From: Cristatella mucedo
Taxonomy: Eukaryota; Bryozoa; Phylactolaemata; Cristatellidae
NCBI GenBank assembly: GCA_009760855.2
Contig: WPIO01000008.1
Coordinates: forward strand, 12,538,001-12,602,000
Length of the DNA: 64,000 nucleotides
Reading direction: 5' to 3'
A program made the position numbers and the translations under genes. The notes below the pieces were generated by a model. The model was not told where the DNA came from, did no database searches, and was given only the letters and a program-made list of their open reading frames with translations. How positions within the stretch are numbered: position 1 is the stretch's first letter; every line of letters starts with the position of its first letter. Shown here in pieces: positions 16,814 to 29,269 of this stretch.

Positions 16814-19800
16814 CTATTTCTTCACTCTTGGAGCACTGACTAAGGGATCTTTGATAAACTGAGGATCTCTGTACATGTACGGCATTAGACCTAAAAACAA
16901 AACAAAAAAACATGGCCAGCAGACAAGCTTAATCTAAGAACACAGGCAAGAAGCTCAAATGATTCAGTCAGTGTATCTGTCGAACAAAGGCAATGACCTG
17001 AGCATATACAAGCAAGCACAAAACCGAGTGATGATTACCGTGCCTAATGGTCTTCAGAGGGTAGACACGCTGCTGTGTGTATCAGCGAACTGCCCCTCCC
17101 CCAGTAAACTGTCCTCCCCGAGTGCCATATCTTCCACTCCGACGTCAGCTCAGGTGCACTGGCCAGCTTCTAACATATATAACTGGCACAAAACTTTGCA
17201 CAATCCGGGGGTCAAGATGTAACCTCTCATAGTTTCTAACACTCAAAAGAAGAACGCTTTAAAATTAAATATTAAAAGAACACAATCAAGGACGAACAAA
17301 CTATTTTGCCGAATCGTCATCTACATTTGCAAAGCGTTCACCATGACAAAGGGATATCCTGGCGCTGGACAGAATGCACATGCTTGGTCGAGCAGCTCTG
17401 GGGGGGGGGGGGAGATTGAACTATTGACTTCCGACACCAGAGGCTAGAGACAAAGCAATTCATTCATTTTGACCAACAATGCACTCAGACTCAAGCCCCT
17501 GCACAGCCAGTCGGGTTCGAATGTCGCATTGCACATAGCTGTAAACCAGTACCTGTCATTACAGAAAGCCCAGTATAGCTACGAAATACTCGTCGCGACC
17601 GTTTTACACTTTTGTACCTACGAATACTACTTCAAGTAACAAAGCTGTAACCGATGTGAGCGAGCATGAAAATCACGGCCGCTGTGGTGACACAAAACAG
17701 CAGGCCACTGGAGGCAGTGACGAATGGGTCCATGCCCGACACATACAATCTCTCGAATCTTTTTAAAAATTCAAGCCACAAAGATCGCAAAGATAAATAT
17801 AACAAGTTATGTCATTAGTGAACAGCCCCAGCAATGTGGACTGCAACAGAGCGATAGCGACTGGAAATTACTAAAATTCAAAGACGGCTTTTTATTCCGG
17901 ACCACCCCAGTATTAGGTATACCCACTTTTAGGTATGCCCACTCTTGGAATGCCGTAACAAAAAATGTTCACACATCGCTCGCACGATAAGGAGAGTTCA
18001 GCCAAGGCGTCCGGGCTGGCCGATGCCCAGTCAATATGAGGCTAACTTCATACCACTAAATTCATTTCTCTAGCATACATCGGTTTCACGTATTGGTAAG
18101 CTGACACTCCGGCATGCACCGTGCAGCCGTCAAAGGCCTAAATGAACAGACATCAGCAGTCACATGACAGGCGCTTACCCATTAGCCTTGCTCGCCGGAT
18201 TAGCTGGGAGATACGCTTCTGTATGGGAATGCACAGGCCTGTGATGCGGTTGCCATAAATTCGACCAGTATGTGGAGAGACAAACTGTGACAGAAGCCTC
18301 ACATTCTGCAAATGCGAACACGATGAAGCAGATGAGTCCCTACATCACTGGCACTGCATGGTACTAATCCGGGTCACAAAAGGGTACACGCAAGACTTTA
18401 ACAATCAGCAGAAGGTGCCTAGCACAAATAGTATACCATTACAAAACAATGTTCTAAAAAAGAGAAGAAGCTACAAGAGTCATCTGGACATCACGGGACC
18501 AAATTAACATAATTTTACAGATATGCAAGCCACCGCCACTTCAAGAGGGACGATTGTCCCTCTTGGAGCACTTCAAGAGGGACGATTGTCCCTCTTGAAG
18601 CAGTATGTTCAAGAGGGACGATTGTCCCTCTTGAAGCAAGAAAAAATGCAGCCAACGCAAGGGATTGCGGGATATATCTCTGTCTGTAACTCCAAAAAGA
18701 CTACATGGATGTTAGGCAGGAGAGTTTTCTAGAGTGCCACACTCAAAGCCTAATCTGCTTTCGGTAAGTATGAGGTAGCCAGCAGACTTCATCACACTCA
18801 ACAAAGAGAAAGTGAGAAGCATAGCTGAAGTCAGGAGGGAAGTCGAGGGAGTAAGTAGCATGGAAGTAGCAGCAGCACAGGACGGCTGGAAAGGATATGA
18901 CACAATCGGCGGCAAGAGAGCGATTGTCGTTGCATATGAATCGTGGAAGTGAGTTCCACAGGCTAGGGCCTGCAGAGCAAAAGCTTCTGTTACCAACAGA
19001 GCAAAAGCTTCGGTCACCAACAGTCTTCAAGCGAAGGAATAGAACAGTTGAGATGAGAGAGGCCGAGGCCAACTTACTACATTCAGCTTAGGTACAAAAG
19101 ACTTGATGAAATACAGCCGCTCTTGCATTTCAGCACGCAAGCACTTATGAATCGCTGTAAAATTATGAGAGGCAAGTGGGCGAAAAAACTTGCAAAGCTA
19201 AAAACATGAGGTCCAGAGATCAAGAAGGCAGTCACCGTTCACATTCCAAGGGGAAGTTCACATGCAATCATGGTAATGCCAGCAAATGCTCCAGGAAATA
19301 TACTGATAGGCTGAGCCCATTTGAGGGTTAGGTCTTCCAATATCTGAGTAACACAAGGTTTGCCCATAAGTAGCAGGTTGGTTTTATCGTCATTCAATTC
19401 GAGAACGTTTTCGGCCATCCAAGTGATAACGTCAGCAATATATGTAGCAAGGGACTTGAGAATTCAACGTGCTAGAAGGCAGGAAAGAATCAAACTACAG
19501 CTGTGGCATGTGCATAAAAATGAAGGCACAGATTGTGACCAGCGATTTCATCGACAAGAGGGAGAGCGTAAATTGTGAAAAGAAATCAGGCCGAAGAGCC
19601 TGCCATGCCTTCATTGCTGCCAGCAAACACGTGCATTGACCGTCAGCACCACGTTCCAATGTCAGGTATGCAAGATGCTATATGGATGCAAAGTATGGCC
19701 AACTATAATGCTTATACAGGTAAATACATGTTCTATTAATCCAAGTGCGCATACACATGTATATACCGGTTGAATGTACATATCATCTTTTGTTAGTTAA

Positions 19801-20809
19801 AGCCCTAGATAGGTTTCGCACCAAAAAAGACAATGCCTAAGTGCCCATGTACAGTGTGCCGTTCTCGAAGTCGCTACTCGCTTGGTCTGCGCAAAGAAGC
19901 TTCATGCAAAGCCTCACACAGATCGGCTAGTGAGTGGAAAATTTTGCTTGCCTACGAGTAGATGCAGGCATCGAGCCAAATTATTGTTGGCAGCCTCCCC
20001 CCATGCTTGACTGCTTTGCTGTGCTCCTTTCAGCACAGCACCAATCAACTCGTCAACGCTTTGGGACTTGTCTAAGTGCTTGCGTGTCCTTGTCAAAGTG
20101 CACGTGTGTTTTGCTTCATCTACCTGCACGCAAACTTCGTCATGGCATTCAATCAATGCAAATATTTTCACAAGTGTTTGACTACGAAATGAATAGTCTT
20201 GCAACAAAAGGGAAGCATCACAAATCTTCAGTTTCTATGCTTTCACAATGCATTTAGAATGGTCTATAATAAACACCGGTGCTCGATAGCTGCAGAACCT
20301 GGCTTATCACAAACGAAAATCAGAAACAGCCAATTTTGTCTCTTACAAGACCCGGACATAACTCCTCCCATTTCCTTCTGCCTCTTAAAAGACCTGATAG
20401 GTCGCTAAGTGGAGAATAAGGCATGCATAAGGCTCTGCGATGAGCAGATTGCTCAATCAAATTGCATCCAATCAGCAGGAGCAGGACGCGAAACTTTACT
20501 TATGCGAATCATTCCACCTGCGACCCAAAAAGCGTTACAAATGCCTGTAACTGATGATGCGCTCAGATAGGTGCCTCTGGATTTTCGAGAGCTGCACAAG
20601 TAGCCACCTTGCCTACATAGATCAATAGAAACAAGCTGACAGGCCACTTCTAGCTTTCCCAAGCAGTCCGTTCTTTACCAGAGCAAATCAAGCTCTGACA
20701 AAAAGACCCTGGGCATGCACACACCACCGGAGCCATCCAGAATGCAGCGGGCTTCGAGCTCCCCAACCCGTGCCCACCCTCTCTCTGTCTCTGTTGGTGT
20801 GCCTGCCTG

Positions 20810-20890
<81 letters not shown>

Positions 20891-23800
20891 AGGGCAGCCT
20901 ATCTTTCATCCATATATCCACATATCATATCTCCATCTCTGTATCTCTTGCTCTCTGAGCATTTCTCATCAGACCACCCGCCACTGGAGTAACAAAGTCA
21001 ATAAATTAAAATGGAAACCGCCGCGTGGGCAGACCTAGGCATCCCATTGTCAAGCATCTAACTGGCGATCGGCTCTACCAGTTGAAATCCGGTTCGTTGC
21101 AAGGGGCTAGCTCCCATGCATTCGAGAAGCAGGCGAGCACACGAGAGGAGTGGCAAGTTGGAGGGGGAGGTAAGACTAGCACTACTGTAGGAACGGCGAT
21201 GTGGCGAAGCACATCGAGTGAGTGAATGCCGATTACTGCACTGGCATATCGCATTAGGCAGTGAAGAGAAAGCAGCAAAAAATAAGGAACTGCTCTTTCT
21301 GTAGTCCACGAAGCCAACCAGTCATCAAGGCATGCCAGCAAGGCAGTGGGGGGGGGGGGGGTTAGGTAGAAATACCTTGCAACCGTGAGCCAAATCGGGG
21401 GGGGGGGGGGGGGGGGGGGAGGAGGAGGAGGAGACCATCATGAACAGATCACTGGTCCCGACTCGTTCGGCAAAAGCTGCTAGCTGAGTACAGGCTCGTT
21501 TGGTATTCCTAGCATTGTCTCGAACCGCTCAGCGCAGTATCCCTTAGGGAACCCACTCGTCTGTACTTTGCTTTGATCCCTCTCAGCCCTCCAGTACGTC
21601 GAATTCTCTCAACTCCCTTGCTTCATGTATTGATGACATCCGCAACGAATGGCTTGAAACTTTCTTAAATTGGATGATTATCAAACCAACTTACTAGTTA
21701 TGTGCAAACAGAGTGTGATTCAGAAATTGGAAAGGTTAACGCTCAAAGTCGGCTCTGCCAGCATATCTCCTGCTGAATCTGCACGAAATCTAGGTGTCAT
21801 TTTCCAAAGGGACCTTTCATTGGACGACCACATCAACTCCACAGTCGTCTGCCTACTTTCACTTACATACGATTGCTAAAATTCGGGCTTGCTTAGACAG
21901 GTATACCACATCTAAATTGGTCAATGCATTCGTCGATCCCGTCTTGACTTCTGTAACTCACTGCTTGCTGGTCTACCGGCCTGTGCAATCAGGCGCTTAA
22001 GGCCGGTGAAAAACTCTGCAGCTAGGCTTGTCTGTCGTGACCGTCACAGTTGCCACATCACACCACTTCTCGCAAACCTGCACTGGCTCCCAGTCAAGCA
22101 ACGCATCGACGTCAAGGTTGTGTCACTTACTTTCAGGTCCCTTCATTCTTTGGCTCCAGCCTAGCTATAAGATCTACTCCTCCACCAGGCTAAGCATCGT
22201 TTCACCTGCTTTTCGGAATCTAACTGTTTACCAATACCTCGTACAAACCTCAAATCCTTTGGAGACCGTGCCTTTAGTTTGCATGCTCCAAAGCCTGAAA
22301 CTCATCCTGACCTGTGTCACGACATCTGACTTGACCACATTTAAAAAGAAACTAAAAACGTATCTATTCATCACAGCATTTATCGGGTCCCTGTACGTGC
22401 TTATGCGTGCTGACACTGTGCATGCTGCCACTAACCATACTTTCATGCTGACCATGTGCATGTCACCCCTAACCATGTTATTCTTGTTGCTTATCGAGCA
22501 TGCTACCACTAACCATTCGACTGCGCTTCCTTTGCAGCAAATGTAAATTCCTAGAAAGAGATTGAGTTCTCTGCGGGTGCTATATAAAATGTATACATTT
22601 GATAAAGCTGCCTCAGAGTATTCAATCTCTTTCTAGGCACTTTACAATTGCTGCAAAGGAAGCACACTACTATTACTATTAACACACAACCGTGTGGACC
22701 TGGCCTGACTGGTAGCCAAAGCTTTGGGTCCCTGAGCGGTGCTGGATGCTACAATCGCAGCAACAGCGCACTGGTGCAAGCGCATGTGCCCCAGTCGACC
22801 TCCAAGGCTCTGCACTCTCGGTAGCCCAAACCAGCCAGCTAGGAGGCCAAACTCAACATACCCTCTACAGTGCATCAAAGAGCCGCTCTTTTGGCATGCC
22901 ATGTAGGAGGCAAGACTGGTCGACCTCCAAGGCTCTGCACTCTCGGTAGCCCAAACCAGCCAGCTAGGAGGCCAAACTCAACATACCCTCTACAGTGCAT
23001 CAAAGAGCCGCTCTTTTGGCATGCCATGTAGGAGGCAAGACTGGCCAGCTGCCGGGAAACGAAAGCAAACCTCAGCGGGCAGCCAGCATGATCTCAGCAG
23101 GAGCCACGATCGAGCTGGAGCGGGCACGACGTACCTTGTAATCCAGTGGCACATTGTACTGACAAATGACACACTGCTTCTGGGATTTCAAATACGGGTT
23201 TGAGAGGCCCTCCACAGGCTAAAAAAACAAGGCGTACCACTGTAGCAGAGGACAAACGTACAAAATGCAAGTGCCAGAACAGCAAACGCCGTGCAGTCGC
23301 TAATAATATGCGACAAGCGACTCTTGAGGGGAAAAGAACCGTGGACTAGAAAACATTGTCACAGTGCGATGTCACTGAGTGCTTCCTCAGCAGCTGCTCT
23401 CACAACTGCTATGCTCCTCTCACTTAATCTCTATTGCAAGAGATGAAGGTTGCCGGCTTCGAAGTTAGGTCTGAGCAAGCTGTGCAAATTTCAAGCATCG
23501 TCATGGCTTTGTGGAGTTGCACAAAAATACTAGTCTGAAAATGGTATGCATGAAAGAATTGGCAGGGTGGGGGAAATGTTGCAACAACACGATGAGTCAG
23601 GCCAGGGCATCAACTTGTTCTTAAATGCTACCCCACCATTGTCCCACAAGTACAAGATGCAACTTTTGAAAAAGGAATCGTGAATTAACCCTTCTCCAGG
23701 ATATCCAATGAAGTTTGACAGTATGGCATCGGTATCACATAACGTGCTGCAGCACTCGAACACACGACCTAAGACGTGAAGTGCAAGCACCCAACCCCCT

Positions 23801-25258
23801 GGATATTGTGTCGATATTTCATTAGTGCACAACATCCTTGGTTCGGATTTTAGCTGACAAGAGGATAATGATTCGAAGCATAATGCAAGCGCAGTAAAAG
23901 CTTTAATTTTTGACAACCTTATATATGCCAAGGATGCAACCAACTTGCGATTTAGGGCCTGAAAAATCACAAACCAGATTTGAATCCTATTGAGCATCTG
24001 CGGCAAGAAGCTGGAGGGTAGAATACGTCAACAAGCAATCCTTCCAAGAAATTGCAATCAGTTGTCAAAACTCCTGCAAAGAGGGTGGCAAAAAATCCCT
24101 CCTGAATAGCACAAGAAATTGCCAAGGTCAATTCACTGCTGTTACAAAGAATCCGGGATATCCAACAGTGATACGCAAGAAACGTACATGGAACTCGTCC
24201 TTTCATACAGAACGATGGCCAGAAAAACATAGATGCAACTTCAAGATGATGTGACACAAGCAGAACACAGATAGCTTAGAAAAGTCCATTTAAACAATCC
24301 AGCGCTTAAAAGGTTGGGTCTGGTCACGCGCTCTAGTCGTAACCTGTTAGCTAAGCGCCTCGGTGACTAATGACTCAGGCTGCCTTAGCAGCCATCATCA
24401 TGTAACGTGCTGCGTTCACATGCAACTCCGAAAAGCCTGGACGACAAAGTGGATGCTCTGTCTGAGAGCTTTCTATGTAGCACTCTCAAAACCAGACCCT
24501 GATTTTGATTCACTGCTGCTCCGCACCTAATAGACCTGCTGGTCCCAACCGAGCAGTCGTACGATAGATCTTCATGGGGGTGGAGGGAACTTGAGGTTAA
24601 CAAGGAACTAGCTACTTGTGCGACTAGGCGACAATGTGCGCAGTGACATGGACCGCCTCGGGACAATCAGATTCAACTACTATCGACAGTTGATGATTGC
24701 TGATCGTGACAACGATTGCTCGTCGCACGTACGACAGAAACCTAGTTCACGATCTTAGCTCAGGCTCACACTACGTCCTTACCATGTTACCCTGTTGCTG
24801 CTTCAATATTTCTAATATTTTATCTTCAGAAAATCCATCGTCTTTCGTGTCACTTCGGTTTTCTGCTGTTTTATCAGCAGCCAAAGGCTGGGAAGCAGAA
24901 GTACCGGCAGCACCTGCAAAAATTGTTTGCTGTTCATCGTGTCGCCAGGCCACGCACACAACAAAATGATGGGAAAAAACACATCCCTAACAATATTCGG
25001 AGCGCGCACGCAGAAGTCGAGATCTCGGGGCACAGTCATAGCATGAATTCGTTCGTTAGGCACTTTCCGACCTATAGGCGGCCCGGGAAATTGGCGTGAC
25101 GAGGGGCAATCGTTCGGCACAAACGGCATAAAAGCACGCGTTAGCAAAAGTTTCTCACGAAATAAAATCCGGCTGGGCAGCGGTATATGAGGAATGGAGC
25201 TACGAAGTGCACGAAAGGCGGAAACTAGCAGTCCGCCGCCGTTCGCTAGCAGAGCCAT
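16814..25258 (-). CDS. MRPS18C: Mitochondrial small-subunit ribosomal protein bS18m, 5 exons
   Basis: Homologue of MRPS18C, a component of the small subunit of the mitochondrial ribosome. Exons on the minus strand: 25258-25072, 24913-24783, 23218-23135, 18305-18179, 16890-16814 (stop TAG). All phases agree and give 201 residues. Exon 1 encodes a hydrophobic/basic N-terminus fitting a mitochondrial targeting peptide. Exon 2 is acidic and looks like a linker. Exon 3 has [17 protein letters not shown] with a CxxC pair (Cys122, Cys125). Exon 4 has the S18 core [20 protein letters not shown] followed by a third Cys, then basic helices. Exon 5 has [15 protein letters not shown], the usual C-terminus of this subfamily. 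The protein is longer than the human one because of its N-terminal part. The exon 1 donor (ATAG|GTCGGA) is not strong and was chosen for phase. The gene starts divergently from ELMOD3. Confidence 0.9.
18542..18635. repeat. Three tandem perfect hairpins
   Basis: Three copies of CAAGAGGGAC-gatt-GTCCCTCTTG at 18542-18565, 18574-18597 and 18610-18633. Flanking bases extend the stem to 13 bp in copy 2 (18571-18600) and 12 bp in copy 3 (18608-18635). They lie in MRPS18C intron 3. Confidence 0.95.
18712..19580 (-). mobile_element. LINE family B-like RT fragment
   Basis: On the minus strand: [20 protein letters not shown], a decayed middle, a small internal duplication ([18 protein letters not shown]), then [14 protein letters not shown]. 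It lies in MRPS18C intron 3. Confidence 0.75.
19590..20810. other. Intronic stretch of MRPS18C without recognised features
   Basis: A minus-strand open frame (19914-20207, 97 codons) and several shorter ones have no family resemblance. No repeat was identified. Confidence 0.35.
20811..20887. repeat. (CT)n microsatellite
   Basis: About 38 CT units in MRPS18C intron 3. On the gene's strand it reads GA. Confidence 0.95.
21348..21419 (+). repeat. Two long poly-G runs
   Basis: G runs of 14 (21348-21361) and 23 (21397-21419), the latter followed by (GGA)n. Homopolymer length is likely unreliable in the assembly. Confidence 0.9.
21590..22590 (+). mobile_element. LINE family A, decayed RT end
   Basis: Frameshifted copy covering [20 protein letters not shown] through [20 protein letters not shown] to the C-terminus, then the 3' UTR and hairpin remnant (GAGATTGAGTTCTCTGCGGG). 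Confidence 0.8.
22603..22680 (-). mobile_element. LINE family A terminal fragment, tail-to-tail with the previous copy
   Basis: Reads GATAAAGCTGCCTCAGAGTA, TTCAATCTCTTTCTAGGCAC, TTTACAATTGCTGCAAAGGA on plus, the reverse complement of the last ~80 bp of family A. It faces the plus-strand copy ending at about 22,590. Confidence 0.7.
22794..23043. repeat. Perfect 125-bp tandem duplication
   Basis: Copies 22794-22918 and 22919-23043 appear identical base for base. They lie in MRPS18C intron 3, about 90 bp downstream of the exon 3 donor. Confidence 0.95.
23230..24770. other. MRPS18C intron 2
   Basis: Contains a minus-strand frame 23530-24006 of 158 codons without resemblance to any family, and a possible tRNA-like remnant near 23,750-23,810. 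No other structure was recognised. Confidence 0.4.
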
Positions 25259-26381
25259 CGCGTGCCGGCAGTCACGCCGGATATAATGCAGCGGCCATGC
25301 AGTAACGGAAGTACCGGTTGCTGCGGGCTAGCTGAGCGTCAATATGGCTGACCGCGCGCCAGCGATGCCAGTGCTGTGGCTGTTATGAATGCGTACTAGT
25401 TAGCCAGGGATGTCTCAAGAAATCAGCAGTGAGCACCACTTACCAAGCTGTGAAGTATGTTATCAATAATTTTAATATTGTGTCATTATGTAAGCCATAC
25501 ATCGCCAAAGCTGGCCTGGTGTTAGTAGTAGTTAATCTTCGTCGCTCCTGTTTTAGGATAAGATTACTCTTGGCGAGGACGGTGTAGTATCGGCCCTAGT
25601 AAGTAATCGAAGAGTATCGACTGTACTGCTTATTTGTAATTTCGGTTCATTACTGGTTGTCTAAATTCCTCAAACACGCCGGCATGTGTTGTAGGCAGCC
25701 GGACAAGCGGATCGAACAGGTGGCTCACCCGAACCGCAGGCTAATTTACAAGGCGAGTTGACGCCGCTTATATGTAACGAGAGTAGCTGCCGTGCTTTCT
25801 AAAGCTGAGAGATTCACTAGACCGACATTGCGAAGTTAATGTGCTGGGTAGGAACTTACCTGCTATCGGTCTCCGTGTGATTTGGATGTATGCCGCGTCG
25901 TGCGCACGTAATCGGGGCTTCCTACATTCGGGACTTCCTCCTTATTTCACCTGCAGACCTCTGGCGTCAGCTTCTTTTTCTCCGCTGGTTGTGCAGTGTC
26001 GAACTGACTTACGCAATTGTGCGCAGCAGTTCGGCTGTTGCAATTTTTGGCACTTTTGCTGCCAGCCGTCACTGCTACTCCTTACTGGTTACTTACCTTT
26101 CCAGTGGAGTCTCAAGTTATTGTTGACGGGTTTGACAAGCAGAAACGCATATATGCACATACACTCCACATAAGTAGAATATTTAGCTGGCGACTAGTAT
26201 TCTTGGAGCTCGTGGAAAATGCCAGAACGGGAGCCGAAAAGTCTCGTCCGCTAAATGCACGCCTCCTGCATTCGAATAGAAAAAAATTATTCGAGATGGG
26301 CAGGCATAACGAGGTAGGTAGAGATAGACAGACATCTGTGATGACTGAGGTCGAACACTTACACCGTTGTCTGGTGAACAT

Positions 26382-26444
<63 letters not shown>

Positions 26445-26562
26445 CATTTATTGGTGAAGCACGCAGCTGCTGGATATCGTACGTGCAGGTCGCAGGGCCG
26501 TTGGCAGGCCCACCTTGCTTGCTTGCTCTGGCTTTGCCGTCGGTAGCGTTGCCTGTTGCTCA
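25259..26562. promoter_or_regulatory. Divergent intergenic/promoter region, MRPS18C and ELMOD3
   Basis: MRPS18C starts leftwards at 25258 and the first recognised ELMOD3 exon lies to the right, so the two genes are head to head. The first 150 bp are CpG-containing. The region probably also holds unrecognised 5' ELMOD3 exons. It ends with a GA microsatellite at 26384-26444. Confidence 0.4.
26384..26444. repeat. (GA)n microsatellite
   Basis: About 30 units with one AA interruption, upstream of the first recognised ELMOD3 exon. Confidence 0.95.
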
Positions 26563-27149
26563 ATGCACGCACGTGGCCCGACGTGGCTGCTGCTGGACCG
26601 TGGACACTTGAAAGAGCTGCGATCTCTTGTTTCAGCAGGGCAGAGTGACTTTGATCGTGCCGTGGCTGAATGGGATGTGGTGCAGGAAGTGGTACCCACA
26701 TTGAAAAAAGAAGCAGCCGGTAACTATTACTGACTCAGAAATGGTGCCCCTGCATTGTCACCTTCTGTCTGCTAGGAGCAGGGTGTAGGGAATGCGGTCA
26801 ACAGAGAGCCTCGGTCTCCCTTGGCTCAACTTAAAGGTCGCAGCAGGCTGGTTGGCTTGCCCAACATGCCTATCTGCCTACCTAGTATTGGTTCCCTCTG
26901 GCAATGTCAAGGTGTGGCCCATTCTTGGCTTATTGTTGTGGCATTGGAACAAAGGTAATGATAGATACATGGACAATTGTGTATTCCATGGAGGGATTGT
27001 ACATTAAAAACTGCAGAACAATCCTGTTATGTAGAAAATGGCAAAGAAGGTAGGCATCAAGAAATTTCGAAATATAATTCTGTCGATGCTGTGTATTTCT
27101 TGAATTCCTCTACTTTATTAGAGGCAGGTAATTCAGCCTCGGCATTGCT

Positions 27150-27241
<92 letters not shown>

Positions 27242-29221
27242 TTCTACCCTAGCCTGCTCGGCAGCTGTTTTAAGCATGTTGTGAATCAATCAGCCATCTG
27301 TGACTCTTCATGCCTGTTGTCCTCGGGGCTGTGAACGATATACTGTAAGAGAACTGTGATTTTGCTTTGTGTATTGCTGATACAGGTTGTTCCTCAATTC
27401 GAGTGTGACATGAATGCAATTCTGTGGCCCGATGTTGACTTGCTCAGCGTCCATGCTTTCTCAATTCGAAAGCTTGGTTTGTCTCTGTACACTAATGACG
27501 CGTTATGGTTTAATTTCGAGCTCGAATGCCAGTAGCGGTCTAGTTCAAGTAGAATCCGAACTTGGTTTTTGACTGATAGTTAATTGTCTTAGCCGGTTGG
27601 CGACAGAAGCTTTAGCTCTGCAGGTCCTGGACTGTGGAACTCGCTTCTACAATTCTAATGCAACGACAACTACTCTCCCACTGCCGATTATGGCTCATCC
27701 TTTTCAGCCGTCCTGAGCTGCTACTTCCATGCTTCTCACTACCTCAACTGCTCTCCTGACTCTGCTAGGCTTCCCACTTTCTCTTTATTGCGTGAGACAA
27801 ATCCTGTTGGCTACCGAATGCGTACCGAAAGCTGCTTAGGCTGTGAGTGCGATATACAAAACTCTCCTTCGTAACACCCACATAGTCTTTATGGCTTTGT
27901 GGACTTACAGACGGAGATACATTAAATTGCATTACATTAGCCGTTTGCCTCGTGCTTCAGTCGAGGCGGTTCTGAGCCGAAAGTCATGTATGTGTTGAAC
28001 GTGCTTAGGCGCTGTTGAAATCTCTCGACTGATGGTGGAGTTAATTCTAGACTGCCCAGGATAAGCAGCTGTGTAGGATTGTGGAGATGAGGAACATACA
28101 GTGTCTGAACAGCCACTTGCTGAAGACCGTGTAATGTACCTTTGACCTTTCCCTGAAGGTGCTTGTATGCACCTCGGTTGTTCAGTTTGGCCGGAAGCTC
28201 ATTCTTGGATTTGCCATTTCCTTGAGCATTCTTTTTTTGTGGCAGCTGCACTCTCCAGCTGCTTGTATAGCTTGCCACCTTGCGCTATTAGCATGCTGCC
28301 AGCTCTCGGTGAGGTTGCTCTCAGTGCGAGCATGTGACTCGCCATGTCGTGGCTGCCTTTGATGTCAAGCTGTGCTTGACATCAAGGGCAGCCAAGCGAC
28401 CTCTCGTGCCAAGCGACCTCTCGTTAGACGACCATATCAGCTCCACGGTCAAATCTGCCTATTTTCAGCTTCACAATATTGCTAAAATTCGGGCTTGTTT
28501 AGATAAGGATACCACATCTAAGTTGGTCCATGCATTTGTGACATCTCGTCTCGACTTCTGAAACTCACTGCTTACTGGCCTACCGGCATGTGCAATCAGG
28601 CGATTGCAGCTGGTGCAAAACTCCGCAGCTAGGCTTGTCTGTCGTGAGCATCGCAGTTGCCACATTACTCCACTTCTCGCCGACCTGCACTGGCTACCAG
28701 TAAGCAACGGATTGACTTTAAGGTTTTGTCGCTCACTTTTAGGTCCCTTCATTCTTTGGCTCCAGCCTATCTCTCCGACATACTCCCCCATCAGGCCAAG
28801 CATCGTACCACCCGCTTTTCGGAATCCAACAGTCTAGAAATACCTCGTACAAACCTCAAGTCCTTTGGCGACCGTGCATTTAGTTCTTATGCTCCCAAAG
28901 CCTGGAACTCCCTCCCGACCTGCGTCAGAACATCCCCTGACCTGACCACATTTAAAGAGAATTTAAAAACACACCTATTTAGGACAGCATTTAGTGGGAC
29001 CCTGTGATTCGTCCTTGATGTGCTTATGCGTGCTGACACTGTTGCATGATGCCACTAACCACATTTGCATGCTGACCCTGTGCATGTCACCCCTAACCAT
29101 ATTATTCGTTTCGTTTGTTTTTCAAGCATGATTTTACTCACCATTCAATTGCATTTCCCTTTGCAGCAAATTTAAAGCACCTAGAAAGAGATTAAGTTCC
29201 CTGAGGGCGCTTTATCAAGTA

Positions 29222-29269
<48 letters not shown>

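Noticed and set aside
18542-18635. CRISPR-like array
   Set aside because: The repeats are perfect palindromes with 8-12-bp linkers in an animal intron. No spacers or cas genes.
24812-25258. 148-codon uninterrupted minus-strand frame
   Set aside because: Its right part is MRPS18C exon 1, but the rest is intron read-through. Exon 2 uses a different frame from 24,913.
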